Assembly (NCBI GenBank): GCA_001897155.1
Contig: MKSF01000004.1
Span: 62,001-126,000, forward strand
Direction of reading: 5' to 3'
Origin: Bacteroidetes bacterium 47-18
GTDB lineage: Bacteria > Bacteroidota > Bacteroidia > Chitinophagales > Chitinophagaceae
DNA length: 64,000 nucleotides
Both the position numbers and the translations under genes were made by a program. Below the pieces are notes generated by a model. That model was not told the origin of the DNA. It ran no database searches and worked only from the letters and a program-made list of their open reading frames with translations. Positions 53,996 through 62,702 of this stretch are shown here, piece after piece. Within the stretch, counting starts at the first letter, position 1. The number at the start of each line of letters is the position of its first letter.

Positions 53996-54403
53996 TTATT
54001 GACTTTCGAAATGGATTTCGGTTATTTTATAGTCATTATTTTCCAGTTTCAGGCTCAGATAAATGATATATTTATTTTTAGCCGAACGGTAATCTGAAAT
54101 GAGAAAAATAATATTCTTATTATTGGGATTACTGTGTTTTAATAATTTGTAATACGTAGGCGGCTCCTTATCCAACTGCTGCTTGAGAATAACTACCGCC
54201 TGTGATTTACTATAAATGGATTTTTGCTGGTTGAATGATAAATCAACGTTATTGCTTAAGTGATTTTTTATATGTTCTACACTTCCTTTGCTAAAGCTGG
54301 TATTGATATCACTTATTATATCCTGGTCGCCTGCACTCCACCCATTAATGGTAAATAAAATCGTATATATTATTAAAAGACAATATACTCTGATTTTATT
54401 CAT
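53996..54403 (-). CDS. DUF4783-like secreted protein
   Basis: A 135-residue protein with a signal peptide (about 1-23). The mature part (ISDINTSFSKGSVEHIKNHL, then SKSQAVVILKQQL) fits the NTF2-like DUF4783 family of Bacteroidota. Its function is unknown. It stands between DUF1015 and the peptide transporter as a separate gene. Confidence 0.75.
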   Translation of the reverse strand: MNKIRVYCLLIIYTILFTINGWSAGDQDIISDINTSFSKGSVEHIKNHLSNNVDLSFNQQKSIYSKSQAVVILKQQLDKEPPTYYKLLKHSNPNNKNIIFLISDYRSAKNKYIIYLSLKLENNDYKITEIHFESQ

Positions 54404-54511
54404 TTTTAAGCCTTAAAAATAAATTTTAGAAAATACTGGATAATATAGTACATACAATAACTGTACCAAATTATTCACAAAACAGATAATATATTGAAGA
54501 AGAGGTGGGTG

Positions 54512-56230
54512 TTATTTGATTCCCTTTTCCTTCATAATATTATTCATCCATCTTAACAGTATGAATCCAAGCGCGGCGGAGATCAGCAAAAGACCGAAGT
54601 TCACCAGGAAGAAATGCATCTTGTTTTCGTAATTGTACCAGGTCTTGGCCAGCATTCCGGACAGCTTATTGCCGATAGATGTGGAAAGGAAGAAGCCGCC
54701 CATCATCAATGCCGTGATCCGTACGGGGCTGAGCTTTGACACAAGCGACAGTCCCATAGGGCTCAGGAACAGCTCGCCTACGGTGATAACTCCATAACAG
54801 GCTATTAACCACAGGGCTGACACTTTAACAGCGCCATGATCGCTGGCATACACCGCGCCAACCATTACCAGGCAGGACAATGCCGATATCAGCATGCCCC
54901 AGGCTATCTTGGCAGGTGTGCTGGGCTCTTTGCCTCTTCTCCTGAGGAAGCTGAAAAATGCCACGACAAGCGGGGTCAGGGCCACTACCCAGAAGGGGTT
55001 GATGGACTGGAAAAGTTCCGTATTGGCAGTTGCGATGACGCTGCCTTCCGCAGGTAGCTGCTCCCCGGGAATATTCCTGAAATAGACAGGATAATCAAAG
55101 GTTTTCATGACCTGACCGTTTTCGTCCTTCATCTGGGCGAACTGATGGTCGTAGCGTATCACGCTATCCTGCTTATATACAATGGTATCTGCAAGAGAGA
55201 GGTACCTGGCAGCATCCCCGGTGGTCCCGGTCACTTCGCGGTTCGTATAATTTTTAGCCCAGTCTGTCAGGATCGTTCCGTTCTGCTTGAATACCGCCCA
55301 GAACATGATGCTTACCGCAAAGATGGATAATAAGGCCGCTACCGGGCGCTTATCGGTTGCAGCAGCTTTCCAGTAGAGGGAAACAAAGAAGAAGATCACC
55401 GGTATACAGGCGAAGATGAATGCATCATCGCTGTTGCTGCCGATCAGGTTGGCAGGATTGTTGAACAGGTAAGATAAGGTTTCCGGCCGCGAGAAGTCCA
55501 CTAATGAGAAATCAAAAGGATACATCCATCCTATAACGCCGGCGATGATGCTGGGCAGGAATACTACGGAGAAGAGCCTGCCGATACTGATGTCATTCGG
55601 TGACGCCGGCTTAAGCACATTGGCGGCCCGGTAGTGATTGAGCCCGATACCAAAGATGATCAGCCCGGCAAACATACCCACGCCCGCCGTTATAAAAGCG
55701 TAATCCCAGCCAAACTTATTCCTCATAAAGGCAGCAATGATATTGCATATGAAGGCACCTATATTGATGCCCATATAGAAGATATTGAAGCCCGCGTCCT
55801 TTTTGTCCCTGTATATATCGTTGGTATAGAGGTTCCCGAGCAATGTGGATATGCTGGGTTTGAAAAAGCCGTTACCTATGATAACCAGGGCCATCGAAAT
55901 ATAAAAGGCTTCGATCCCGTCCATCGCAAAGCCGATGTAGCCCAGGCCCATGAGCGTTCCCCCTATGAACACAGCGTTGATGTACCCCAGCTTACGGTCT
56001 GCGAGAAAGCCGCCGAGAAAAGGCGTGAGATACGTAAGCGCTATATAGGTGCCATACAAACTGTACGCTTCTTTCGGATCAAATCCCATGCCGCCTTTAT
56101 CCTTGCTCTCTATCATATACAGCACAAAGATGCCCAGCATCAGGTAGTAACCGAAGCGTTCCCACATTTCTGTAAGGAATAAATACGGTAATCCTTTGGG
56201 GTGTTTGGAGTTTGTAGGTGCATTATTCAT
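54512..56230 (-). CDS. POT/PTR family proton-coupled peptide transporter
   Basis: A 572-residue MFS protein with about 12-14 helices. The family motif FLTEMWERFGYYLMLGIF (ExxERFxYY) is in helix 1; LGGFLADRKLGYINAVFIGG and the later GELFLSPMGLSLVSKLSP motif are also present. It imports di- and tripeptides with protons. A large loop between helices (about 320-400) is longer than in E. coli DtpA. The start is set at MNNAPTNSK. An in-frame ATG 33 bases upstream is possible. Confidence 0.92.
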   Translation of the reverse strand: MNNAPTNSKHPKGLPYLFLTEMWERFGYYLMLGIFVLYMIESKDKGGMGFDPKEAYSLYGTYIALTYLTPFLGGFLADRKLGYINAVFIGGTLMGLGYIGFAMDGIEAFYISMALVIIGNGFFKPSISTLLGNLYTNDIYRDKKDAGFNIFYMGINIGAFICNIIAAFMRNKFGWDYAFITAGVGMFAGLIIFGIGLNHYRAANVLKPASPNDISIGRLFSVVFLPSIIAGVIGWMYPFDFSLVDFSRPETLSYLFNNPANLIGSNSDDAFIFACIPVIFFFVSLYWKAAATDKRPVAALLSIFAVSIMFWAVFKQNGTILTDWAKNYTNREVTGTTGDAARYLSLADTIVYKQDSVIRYDHQFAQMKDENGQVMKTFDYPVYFRNIPGEQLPAEGSVIATANTELFQSINPFWVVALTPLVVAFFSFLRRRGKEPSTPAKIAWGMLISALSCLVMVGAVYASDHGAVKVSALWLIACYGVITVGELFLSPMGLSLVSKLSPVRITALMMGGFFLSTSIGNKLSGMLAKTWYNYENKMHFFLVNFGLLLISAALGFILLRWMNNIMKEKGIK

Positions 56231-56298
56231 AGGTTCTGCTTTTTTCGACCCCGCAAAATACATTAATTTAGTATTATTAACAATACCGGGTCCAAATT

Positions 56299-56333
56299 AA
56301 ATCCCCCTGTCGTGCAGCACGGCAGGGGGATTT
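56299..56333 (-). terminator. Terminator after the PKD/T9SS protein gene
   Basis: AAATCCCCCTG and CAGGGGGATTT with an inner CGTG/CACG pair, making a nearly continuous 15-bp stem. Only a short T-rich run follows on the minus strand. Confidence 0.75.
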
Positions 56334-56354
56334 GATCAGGAGAGCGTTACGGGA

Positions 56355-59300
56355 TTAACGGATAAGGGTGATATTGCCCTTTTTAGTGGCGGAAGTTCCG
56401 TCGCGGAAGGTCACTTCCAGCGTATAGCCGAAAGCGTCCATTTCCTGAGGTACGCCGTTGTAGGTGCCGTCCCAGCCTTCGTTCTTGTCACGGGTGGAAA
56501 AAACAAGATTGCCGAACCTGTTATATATTTTGAAATCAATGGTTTCGATATTGTAGCCTTTTACATATACCTTATCGTTCGTGCCGTCTCCGTTCGGGCT
56601 GAAGCCGGTAGGAACATCGGCAAGGTTATGTACTATGGCCTGGATATTTTTACAGGTAACATCCTCACAACCGGCTTCATTTTTGACGGTCAGGCATACC
56701 TTGAAGGTCCCCGAGTTATAAAACTCGTGATAAGGGTCCTTCTCTGAGCTGGTCCTGCCGTCGTTAAAATCCCAGTGGAAAATATCGCCGCCTTCGCTCT
56801 GGTTAAGGAACTGGGTGCCCTTATTGGGTTCGGGGGTGATTGGCGTATAGCTGAACAGCGCAGTGGGCTTGTCATATACATTCACCTTTATGCTGGCCGT
56901 ATCATTGATATTACACGTGCTGGGGTTGTTGGCTATCAGGGTTATGGTATAGGAGCCCGGGGTCGTATAAATGTGGCTGGGCGTAGCGTCATTGCTGAAG
57001 CTGCCGTCCCCGAAGTCCCAGGTGTAGTTCCTTGCATTGACATAGGTGGGATTGAAGAATACCGGGTCGTTGATGCAGGCCAGCTCTACGGGCGGCAGGT
57101 CTACGCTGACCAGGTTATTGATGATCGTTAGGTTTTTGCTGATCACCACGGGATTGTTACAGGCTAAAGGATGCTCTATTGTCAGGGTTATGGTATAGGT
57201 GTCGTAGCCGGGATAGGTATGGGTAGGCGGATTACGTCCTACGAATGTAGTATTATCCCCGAAGTCCCACCTGTAAATGGCCTGGTTGGGATTCAGCTGT
57301 GAGGTCAAAGTGGTCAGGTTGGTGAAATTGACATCGAACGAGTAGCAGGTATCTTCCCGGGTATAGCTGAAGTTGCCCCTGATAGAGTCATTCCTCACCT
57401 GGATCTGCAGGTAAGTGGTGTCCCATTCAACGCAGGCCCCGGGATTATGGGCAATAAGCCTTACCGTGTATGTGCCGGCGGTAGGATAGGTATAGGATGG
57501 GTTGGCCTGTGTGGAGGTTGCGCCGTTATGGCCGAAGTCCCACCTGTATTGCGTGGCGTTGACAGAGCTGTTGTTGAAATTGACGGTGAATGGCGCGCAG
57601 CCGCTGTTGCTGGGTGCGGGTGTGGCCTGTGCCACCACCTTGGTAAAGCCGAATGCTATTTTGACAACCCCGATGTTACAGTTGAGGCTGCCGTTCACTG
57701 AAGAGTAGGCGCCGGGTGTGGAAGGGAAGGCCGTTCCGCCGCCGCAACTGGCACACATGGCCTGGTAGATCACGCCATGAGGATCAAACCGGCTGGTGCC
57801 GCCGTCCACGTGCTCGCCCCTGTTGAAGGCGCCGAAGAAAGAGCCGTACAGCAGGCTTTGAGCATCTTTGGCAATGACTATAAAATAAAAGTCGCTGCCG
57901 TCCGTGTTAGGCTGGAGCGCGTCCTGGGTCACCGGCAGTCCTGAAGTGGTGCTGCCGGGGGTGATGGTATTGCCGCCCCAGCCGGACACATATACATTTT
58001 CACAGGTATCTACCAGCATCGCTACCAGGGAAATGTTAGGAGTAGTCCTATTGCCATTTCCGAATACCGTGGAATAAAATGTGGTGGTAAATGTGTTATT
58101 AAGTTTATGGATGAACTGCGGAGAATTGGGATTGGAAAACGGTGCGTTGACCACAGGGTAAGCGCCCGTGGTCTGCCCCATTACGTAAACGTTGTTGTTA
58201 CCGTCCACCTGGATGCCGTAGCACTGGTCGTAACCGCTGGTGCCGATATAAGTGGATTTGAGCAGGGGATAGTTCCCGGAATTCTGGAATTTGACAATGA
58301 AACCGTCAGACAGCCCGCCTGAATTGGAAGTATTGATGCTGCCGGACATAGTGCCGGGATGAAAATTCGTGCTCTGGGTACCGCCGGCAATATAAATATT
58401 CTGCTGCTGCTTATCCATGGTGATCACATAGGCTGCATCTGTACTGTCGCCACCTATAAGAGTGGAGTATATGAGCTGGCTGAGTCCTGGGTTGAACTTG
58501 GTAAATATACCGTCCTGCAGGCCGGAAAGATTTCTTTTGATACCGTTGGCAGTAGTTGGAAAATTGGTGGATTGTGTGCTGGCTACCACATAGATATTAC
58601 CGCTATTGTCCACGATCACCTCGCTCCTAGAGTCATCACCGTAATTGTACTTGAGGGAGTTTTGGTTGGCGTTGAAGCCGAGGGATACATTAATACCATC
58701 GGCGCCGGACCCGCCGAGGTAGGTACAGGCTACCAGCGCTGAGCCGGTAGGATTCAGCTTTGTAACGAACAGGTCGGTTATGCCGCCGCCGTAGGCAGGC
58801 TGGAAAGAGCCTGTAGTTGTCGGGAAGTTGCCGGACTGGGTTTTACCGGCAATAATAAGGTTGCCGCCGTTGTCCACGACCAGGCTGTGGGGGAAATCAT
58901 CAGAGTCGCCACCTATATAAGTAGAGTATATCAGGGTAGAGCCCGCACTGTTGAATTTAGAGATGGTAATATCCCAGTTCCCTCCTGAAAAGAAAGCACG
59001 GTAGGCACCGCTCGTGGTAGGGTAGCCCAGCCCGTTGGCGATACCGCCCGCATACAGGTTGCCCTGCGGGTCGTAGGTGGCTGTGAATCCCCAGTTGTCG
59101 GCGGTGGACCCGCTAAGGGATGCAAAGACCATCACGGGATCTATGATCAGGTCATATTGTTTGTTATATCCTTTGGGGAAGAAGAACCTGACCTCGTTAT
59201 CCTTTACTTCATACTGTGCCGGCACGGTCTTTTTTTCGCCGTTGATGACCTGGTAGGAATAAGGAGCCATTTCTATGACGTTGCCCACCGATGTTTTGAT

Positions 59301-59894
59301 GACGAGCTGACCCTGGTCGAGCGATATACCGTCGGTTCCGTTGAACTGCATCACGATCCTGGAGGGATTGCCCTGCGGGCGGACGATAAAATCGTATTTA
59401 AGCTGCTCGTTCTCCGTATAATATTTGACATCTATATTATCGTAGATGTTCTGGTACATTACCACGCCGTACAGGCTGACATTGCTTTTCCAGCGTTTTG
59501 GGTCCTGTCCCAGGAAATAATTATGATAGTAAGGCTGCTTCTGGGCGGCCACGATGGTCGCATCCGGATTAGCGTTTTTCCAGGTCATATTATAATGATG
59601 GAAAAGCAGCTCGCCGCTTTTGATCTTCCCGAATTTCCAGTCGTGCATCTTTTTGCTGTTCTCCTTATCGCCTATCCGGTAAGTGATCCCGGTTTGCTCC
59701 AGGAAGATATCCGCATTTTTGTGCAGGCCCTTGAACCTGAAAGGATGCTCCCACTGTCCTTCATTGGGCACGAAAAGAACGGGCGCGGCCTTTTCGTGCG
59801 TATGTTCTCCGCCTTCGTGGCAATAGCCTCTGGTACCGGGATGTACCAGGAAGGAGAAGAAGGTTATAAATAAAAAGAAGTATATTTTATTCAT
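56355..59894 (-). CDS. Large secreted protein: beta-propeller, four PKD domains and type B T9SS sorting domain
   Basis: A 1179-residue surface or secreted protein. A signal peptide (about 1-24) is followed by a DUF7948-like region (about 38-245, FVPNEGQWEHPF), then SBBP-type beta-propeller repeats (about 250-740; motif GNIYVVASTQSTNFPTT with repeated YST.IGG). Four PKD domains follow (about 755-1090), each with WDFG or WDFN. The last about 90 residues are the gliding-motility-associated CHU_C/type B sorting domain (PTGFSPNGDGTNDKVYVKGY, YNRFGNLVF, GWDGTYNG). It should leave the cell through the type IX system. A role as adhesin or surface-layer-like protein is likely. Confidence 0.92.
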   Translation of the reverse strand: MNKIYFFLFITFFSFLVHPGTRGYCHEGGEHTHEKAAPVLFVPNEGQWEHPFRFKGLHKNADIFLEQTGITYRIGDKENSKKMHDWKFGKIKSGELLFHHYNMTWKNANPDATIVAAQKQPYYHNYFLGQDPKRWKSNVSLYGVVMYQNIYDNIDVKYYTENEQLKYDFIVRPQGNPSRIVMQFNGTDGISLDQGQLVIKTSVGNVIEMAPYSYQVINGEKKTVPAQYEVKDNEVRFFFPKGYNKQYDLIIDPVMVFASLSGSTADNWGFTATYDPQGNLYAGGIANGLGYPTTSGAYRAFFSGGNWDITISKFNSAGSTLIYSTYIGGDSDDFPHSLVVDNGGNLIIAGKTQSGNFPTTTGSFQPAYGGGITDLFVTKLNPTGSALVACTYLGGSGADGINVSLGFNANQNSLKYNYGDDSRSEVIVDNSGNIYVVASTQSTNFPTTANGIKRNLSGLQDGIFTKFNPGLSQLIYSTLIGGDSTDAAYVITMDKQQQNIYIAGGTQSTNFHPGTMSGSINTSNSGGLSDGFIVKFQNSGNYPLLKSTYIGTSGYDQCYGIQVDGNNNVYVMGQTTGAYPVVNAPFSNPNSPQFIHKLNNTFTTTFYSTVFGNGNRTTPNISLVAMLVDTCENVYVSGWGGNTITPGSTTSGLPVTQDALQPNTDGSDFYFIVIAKDAQSLLYGSFFGAFNRGEHVDGGTSRFDPHGVIYQAMCASCGGGTAFPSTPGAYSSVNGSLNCNIGVVKIAFGFTKVVAQATPAPSNSGCAPFTVNFNNSSVNATQYRWDFGHNGATSTQANPSYTYPTAGTYTVRLIAHNPGACVEWDTTYLQIQVRNDSIRGNFSYTREDTCYSFDVNFTNLTTLTSQLNPNQAIYRWDFGDNTTFVGRNPPTHTYPGYDTYTITLTIEHPLACNNPVVISKNLTIINNLVSVDLPPVELACINDPVFFNPTYVNARNYTWDFGDGSFSNDATPSHIYTTPGSYTITLIANNPSTCNINDTASIKVNVYDKPTALFSYTPITPEPNKGTQFLNQSEGGDIFHWDFNDGRTSSEKDPYHEFYNSGTFKVCLTVKNEAGCEDVTCKNIQAIVHNLADVPTGFSPNGDGTNDKVYVKGYNIETIDFKIYNRFGNLVFSTRDKNEGWDGTYNGVPQEMDAFGYTLEVTFRDGTSATKKGNITLIR

Positions 59895-60089
59895 GTGCTT
59901 ATATTATATATAATTTTCAGGAATTTTAAATATGAAGTTATGGCATTTTGACGATAATTTCAATTTTTGCAGGTAAAAATGTACACTGCTGCGGGTATTG
60001 TGACAATAGGGGAAATCAGGACGGGACCTGCAACATAATCTCATAGGGTACAATTTGTTATGTGAATTGTTTTTGATAAATTCGTGCAT

Positions 60090-61244
60090 ATGAAACAGCT
60101 TATGATCAGATATCTTATACTGCTTGTCGCCCTGTCGGGAGGCATATTGTCATCCGTCCGGGCCCAGGTATCCAGGGACGCGGCGATCAGCCTGCTTTTT
60201 GATCAGGATATGTACCTGAAAATTGTGGAAAGCTACTCGGCCGATACGTCCGGGCTCAGCGGGGAGTCGTATAAATATATCGGAGTTGCCTATTATTTGT
60301 CGGACAGGAGCGATACGACGGCCATTCACTTCCTGGAGAAAGCCCTGTCCAGGGAATGCAGTAACCCCGATATGGTGTATTATTATCTGGGGCAGTCCTG
60401 TCTTTTTGCCAAAGATTATGTACGGGCCAAATCGTATTACAGGCACCTGCTCCAGCGGAATCCGCGTCATGCCGGGTCGTATGTGGGGCTCGGGTATTGT
60501 ATGCTGGGCGAGCATAAGACGGACCAGGCCTGCCAGATGTTTGAGAATGCCTATGTGATAGATAATAAGCATATCGGCGCTAATTTTAACCTGGGCATAT
60601 ACAGCGACGATCCTAAGAAATGCAGGGCCTACCTGGGAAATGTATTGAAAAGTGCAGATTCCACAGATCACTATTTTGTCCGGAGCCTCTACTACCTTGC
60701 CCTGATGGATATGGAAACTAAGGCCTACGCAGACGCTGACAGGCGGCTGTTGCTGGCGAAGCGCCTGGCGCCGGAAGACAGCGATATTCTCGAGGGTATC
60801 ATACAGTCATTGTACAGGCAGGAAAGGTATGCCGCCGCTGAACCTTATAAAAAGGAATTGTACCGCATGTATGCTGATACCGCTATGGCCCGGGAGCTGA
60901 AGGAGACCTTCTTCCTGGATGAGTTCAGCTATAAAAAATACAGGGTCGTGGTAAAGGAAAGCTTTGAGTCTGGAAATGCCATGGCCGGGGCTGTCAAGCT
61001 CGTTTTTAATGTTTATAATGAATACGGCCGCCTGCTGTACAGGGTACGGCTGGAATATGCGGCGGCTGACGGAAGTGCAGGGGGAACAGCTCCTGCAGGG
61101 CTTTGCCTGTACCAGGCGCTTGATAATGATACCCGCATCCGCCATGGTGGGCTGTTTGCCGCAGGCTATGACTATGGCAACGTCAAGGCGGCGGTGATGG
61201 ACATTCTGAGAAAGAAGCATACCGCTCACTTTTCCGCCCGGTAG
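60090..61244 (+). CDS. Secreted TPR protein
   Basis: A 384-residue protein with a signal peptide (about 1-24, ending VRAQ). Residues about 30-265 form TPR-like helix pairs (GLGYCMLGEHKTDQACQMFE, ADRRLLLAKRLAPEDSDILE). The C-terminal part (about 275-384) is a beta-rich region without a recognised family. It is divergent from the T9SS cargo gene, and the two share a 195-base promoter region. It may be a periplasmic scaffold. No further function is assigned. Confidence 0.75.
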   Translation: MKQLMIRYLILLVALSGGILSSVRAQVSRDAAISLLFDQDMYLKIVESYSADTSGLSGESYKYIGVAYYLSDRSDTTAIHFLEKALSRECSNPDMVYYYLGQSCLFAKDYVRAKSYYRHLLQRNPRHAGSYVGLGYCMLGEHKTDQACQMFENAYVIDNKHIGANFNLGIYSDDPKKCRAYLGNVLKSADSTDHYFVRSLYYLALMDMETKAYADADRRLLLAKRLAPEDSDILEGIIQSLYRQERYAAAEPYKKELYRMYADTAMARELKETFFLDEFSYKKYRVVVKESFESGNAMAGAVKLVFNVYNEYGRLLYRVRLEYAAADGSAGGTAPAGLCLYQALDNDTRIRHGGLFAAGYDYGNVKAAVMDILRKKHTAHFSAR

Positions 61245-61275
61245 CCTGTCCTGTTTTATTTGCGGTAATATTGCT

Positions 61276-61283
61276 TACTTTTG
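61276..61283 (+). promoter_or_regulatory. Candidate -7 box before the MerR-type regulator
   Basis: TACTTTTG matches TAnnTTTG, 52 bases before the GTG start codon. No convincing -33 element at the right distance. Confidence 0.35.
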
Positions 61284-61334
61284 TCGAGCTAAAAATATTG
61301 CTGCTTAGACCCAAAAATACGGTAAATTATTCTG

Positions 61335-62222
61335 GTGAGTACCTATGCTACATATACCATAAAGAACCTGGAAGTAATGACCGGCATTAAAAGCCATACT
61401 ATCAGGATATGGGAGAAGCGTTACGGTATCCTGCAGCCCGGCAGAAGCGATACGAATATCCGCTTTTATACCAACGAGGACCTGAAAAAGCTGCTGAATG
61501 TAAGCTTTCTGAACCAGCATGGTCTGAAGATATCCAGGATCGCGGAAATGTCGGAAGAAGAGATACGGCTTAAAGTGCAGGCCCTGAACCTGTCGGAGTT
61601 CTCTGATGCCACGCTTATAGAAAGCCTGATGGTGGCTATGATAGAGCTTAATGAATCCCTGTTCCGGAATGTATTGCATACGGCTACTTTAAGGTACGGG
61701 TTCGAGCAGGTGGCAGTACTGGTGATCTTTCCCTTCTTTCAGCGTATAGGCATTATGTGGCAGACCGGGGTCATTAACCCCGCCCAGGAGCATTTTGTCA
61801 GTAATATCGTCCGCAACATGATCATAGGGGCTACGGAGGCCCTCGACTACCATCCCGATCCTGCCCTGAAAAAAGTGGTGCTGCTGCTGCCGGAAAGCGA
61901 GCTGCACGAGATCGGCCTTTTATTCTATAATTACGTGCTGCGCATACATAACTACCCGACGCTGTACCTGGGGCAGATAGTGCCGCTGGATAGTATGGAG
62001 CGTATCCTGGAGATCACCACCCCCGATGCTCTCATCTGCTCTGTGACCAATGCGTTGAATGCCGGTGATATAGACATCCTGATCCGTCGGATAGCAGTGA
62101 CCTATAAAGGTCCTGTGTTTGTCTGCGGCAGTGCGCTGTCTGCCTGTGAAGCCCCGATGCCGGCTAATGTAAGCAGGTTTTCGAGAGCTGCGGAGCTGCT
62201 GCAGCTCCTTGCCGCGCTTTAA
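61335..62222 (+). CDS. MerR-family regulator with cobalamin-binding domain (CarH/LitR-like)
   Basis: A 295-residue protein. A MerR winged helix lies at about 7-75 (YTIKNLEVMTGIKSHTIRIW). A four-helix B12-binding linker region lies at about 85-160 (with QTGVINPAQEHFVSNIVRN). A Rossmann-like B12 domain follows, with His191 in ESELHEIG, corresponding to the DxHxxG lower-ligand motif. CarH and LitR use adenosylcobalamin as a light sensor to repress carotenoid genes in the dark. The downstream phytoene desaturase gene supports the same role here. The start codon is GTG. Confidence 0.9.
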   Translation: MSTYATYTIKNLEVMTGIKSHTIRIWEKRYGILQPGRSDTNIRFYTNEDLKKLLNVSFLNQHGLKISRIAEMSEEEIRLKVQALNLSEFSDATLIESLMVAMIELNESLFRNVLHTATLRYGFEQVAVLVIFPFFQRIGIMWQTGVINPAQEHFVSNIVRNMIIGATEALDYHPDPALKKVVLLLPESELHEIGLLFYNYVLRIHNYPTLYLGQIVPLDSMERILEITTPDALICSVTNALNAGDIDILIRRIAVTYKGPVFVCGSALSACEAPMPANVSRFSRAAELLQLLAAL

Positions 62223-62653
62223 GCGTCTTCCCTGTTAAATCTCCCATGCTATTCAGTGATGTTGTTGATTGTTCCGGCTGTACGATAGCGGCTATGCGGT
62301 CGTGAGGTTGCAGGAACAGAACGCCAGGCAACGAAGCAGGCCCCGGGCAGCGGCTTTTTTACTTCACAACCTTTTATCATGGATATGCTCCGCTGAGGAG
62401 TGTCCTCCCTGCGGGCGATTGACTGCTTTTGCCACAAAGGTACCGAGGGGGCCGGTCGTTCCGAACGGATGCGGGGCACTCTTATATAACCGGTAGCCTA
62501 TAATGGCTTTGTTTCCTATATAGCAGATAGCCAGTTACTTGATAATATGGATTGCCGGTGATCGAACACAGCCGTATAATGCAGGTGACAGGCCGGTTGG
62601 GGGCAACCCTGTACGATCTTTTTTGCCAGTATAAATTTTTATTATAAAATATT
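62223..62653. other. Gap between the regulator and crtI
   Basis: About 430 bases before the crtI promoter without a convincing gene. It contains repeat copy 4 and GC-rich sequence without a clear terminator. A 75-codon frame at 62269 has no family resemblance. Confidence 0.4.
62454..62484. repeat. Dispersed intergenic repeat, copy 4 (inverted, diverged)
   Basis: GGTCGTTCCGAACGGATGCG followed by GGGCACTCTTA. It is the most diverged copy, one base shorter than the others. Confidence 0.6.
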
Positions 62654-62682
62654 TTTGTCTGTAATTATTTTGTTTAACTTTG
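62654..62682 (+). promoter_or_regulatory. crtI promoter
   Basis: TTTG (62654-62657), a 17-base spacer, then TAACTTTG (62675-62682). The spacer is about two bases short, so an activator or weak basal activity is possible. Confidence 0.5.
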
Positions 62683-62702
62683 TTTATTAAATATTAAACA
62701 AA
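62679..62702 (+). promoter_or_regulatory. Inverted repeat overlapping the crtI -7 box and leader, candidate operator
   Basis: TTTGTTTA and TAAACAAA are perfect 8-bp arms with an 8-base AT spacer. The left arm overlaps the -7 box and the right arm ends at the base before the ATG. It is a plausible binding site for the adjacent MerR-type regulator. Confidence 0.4.
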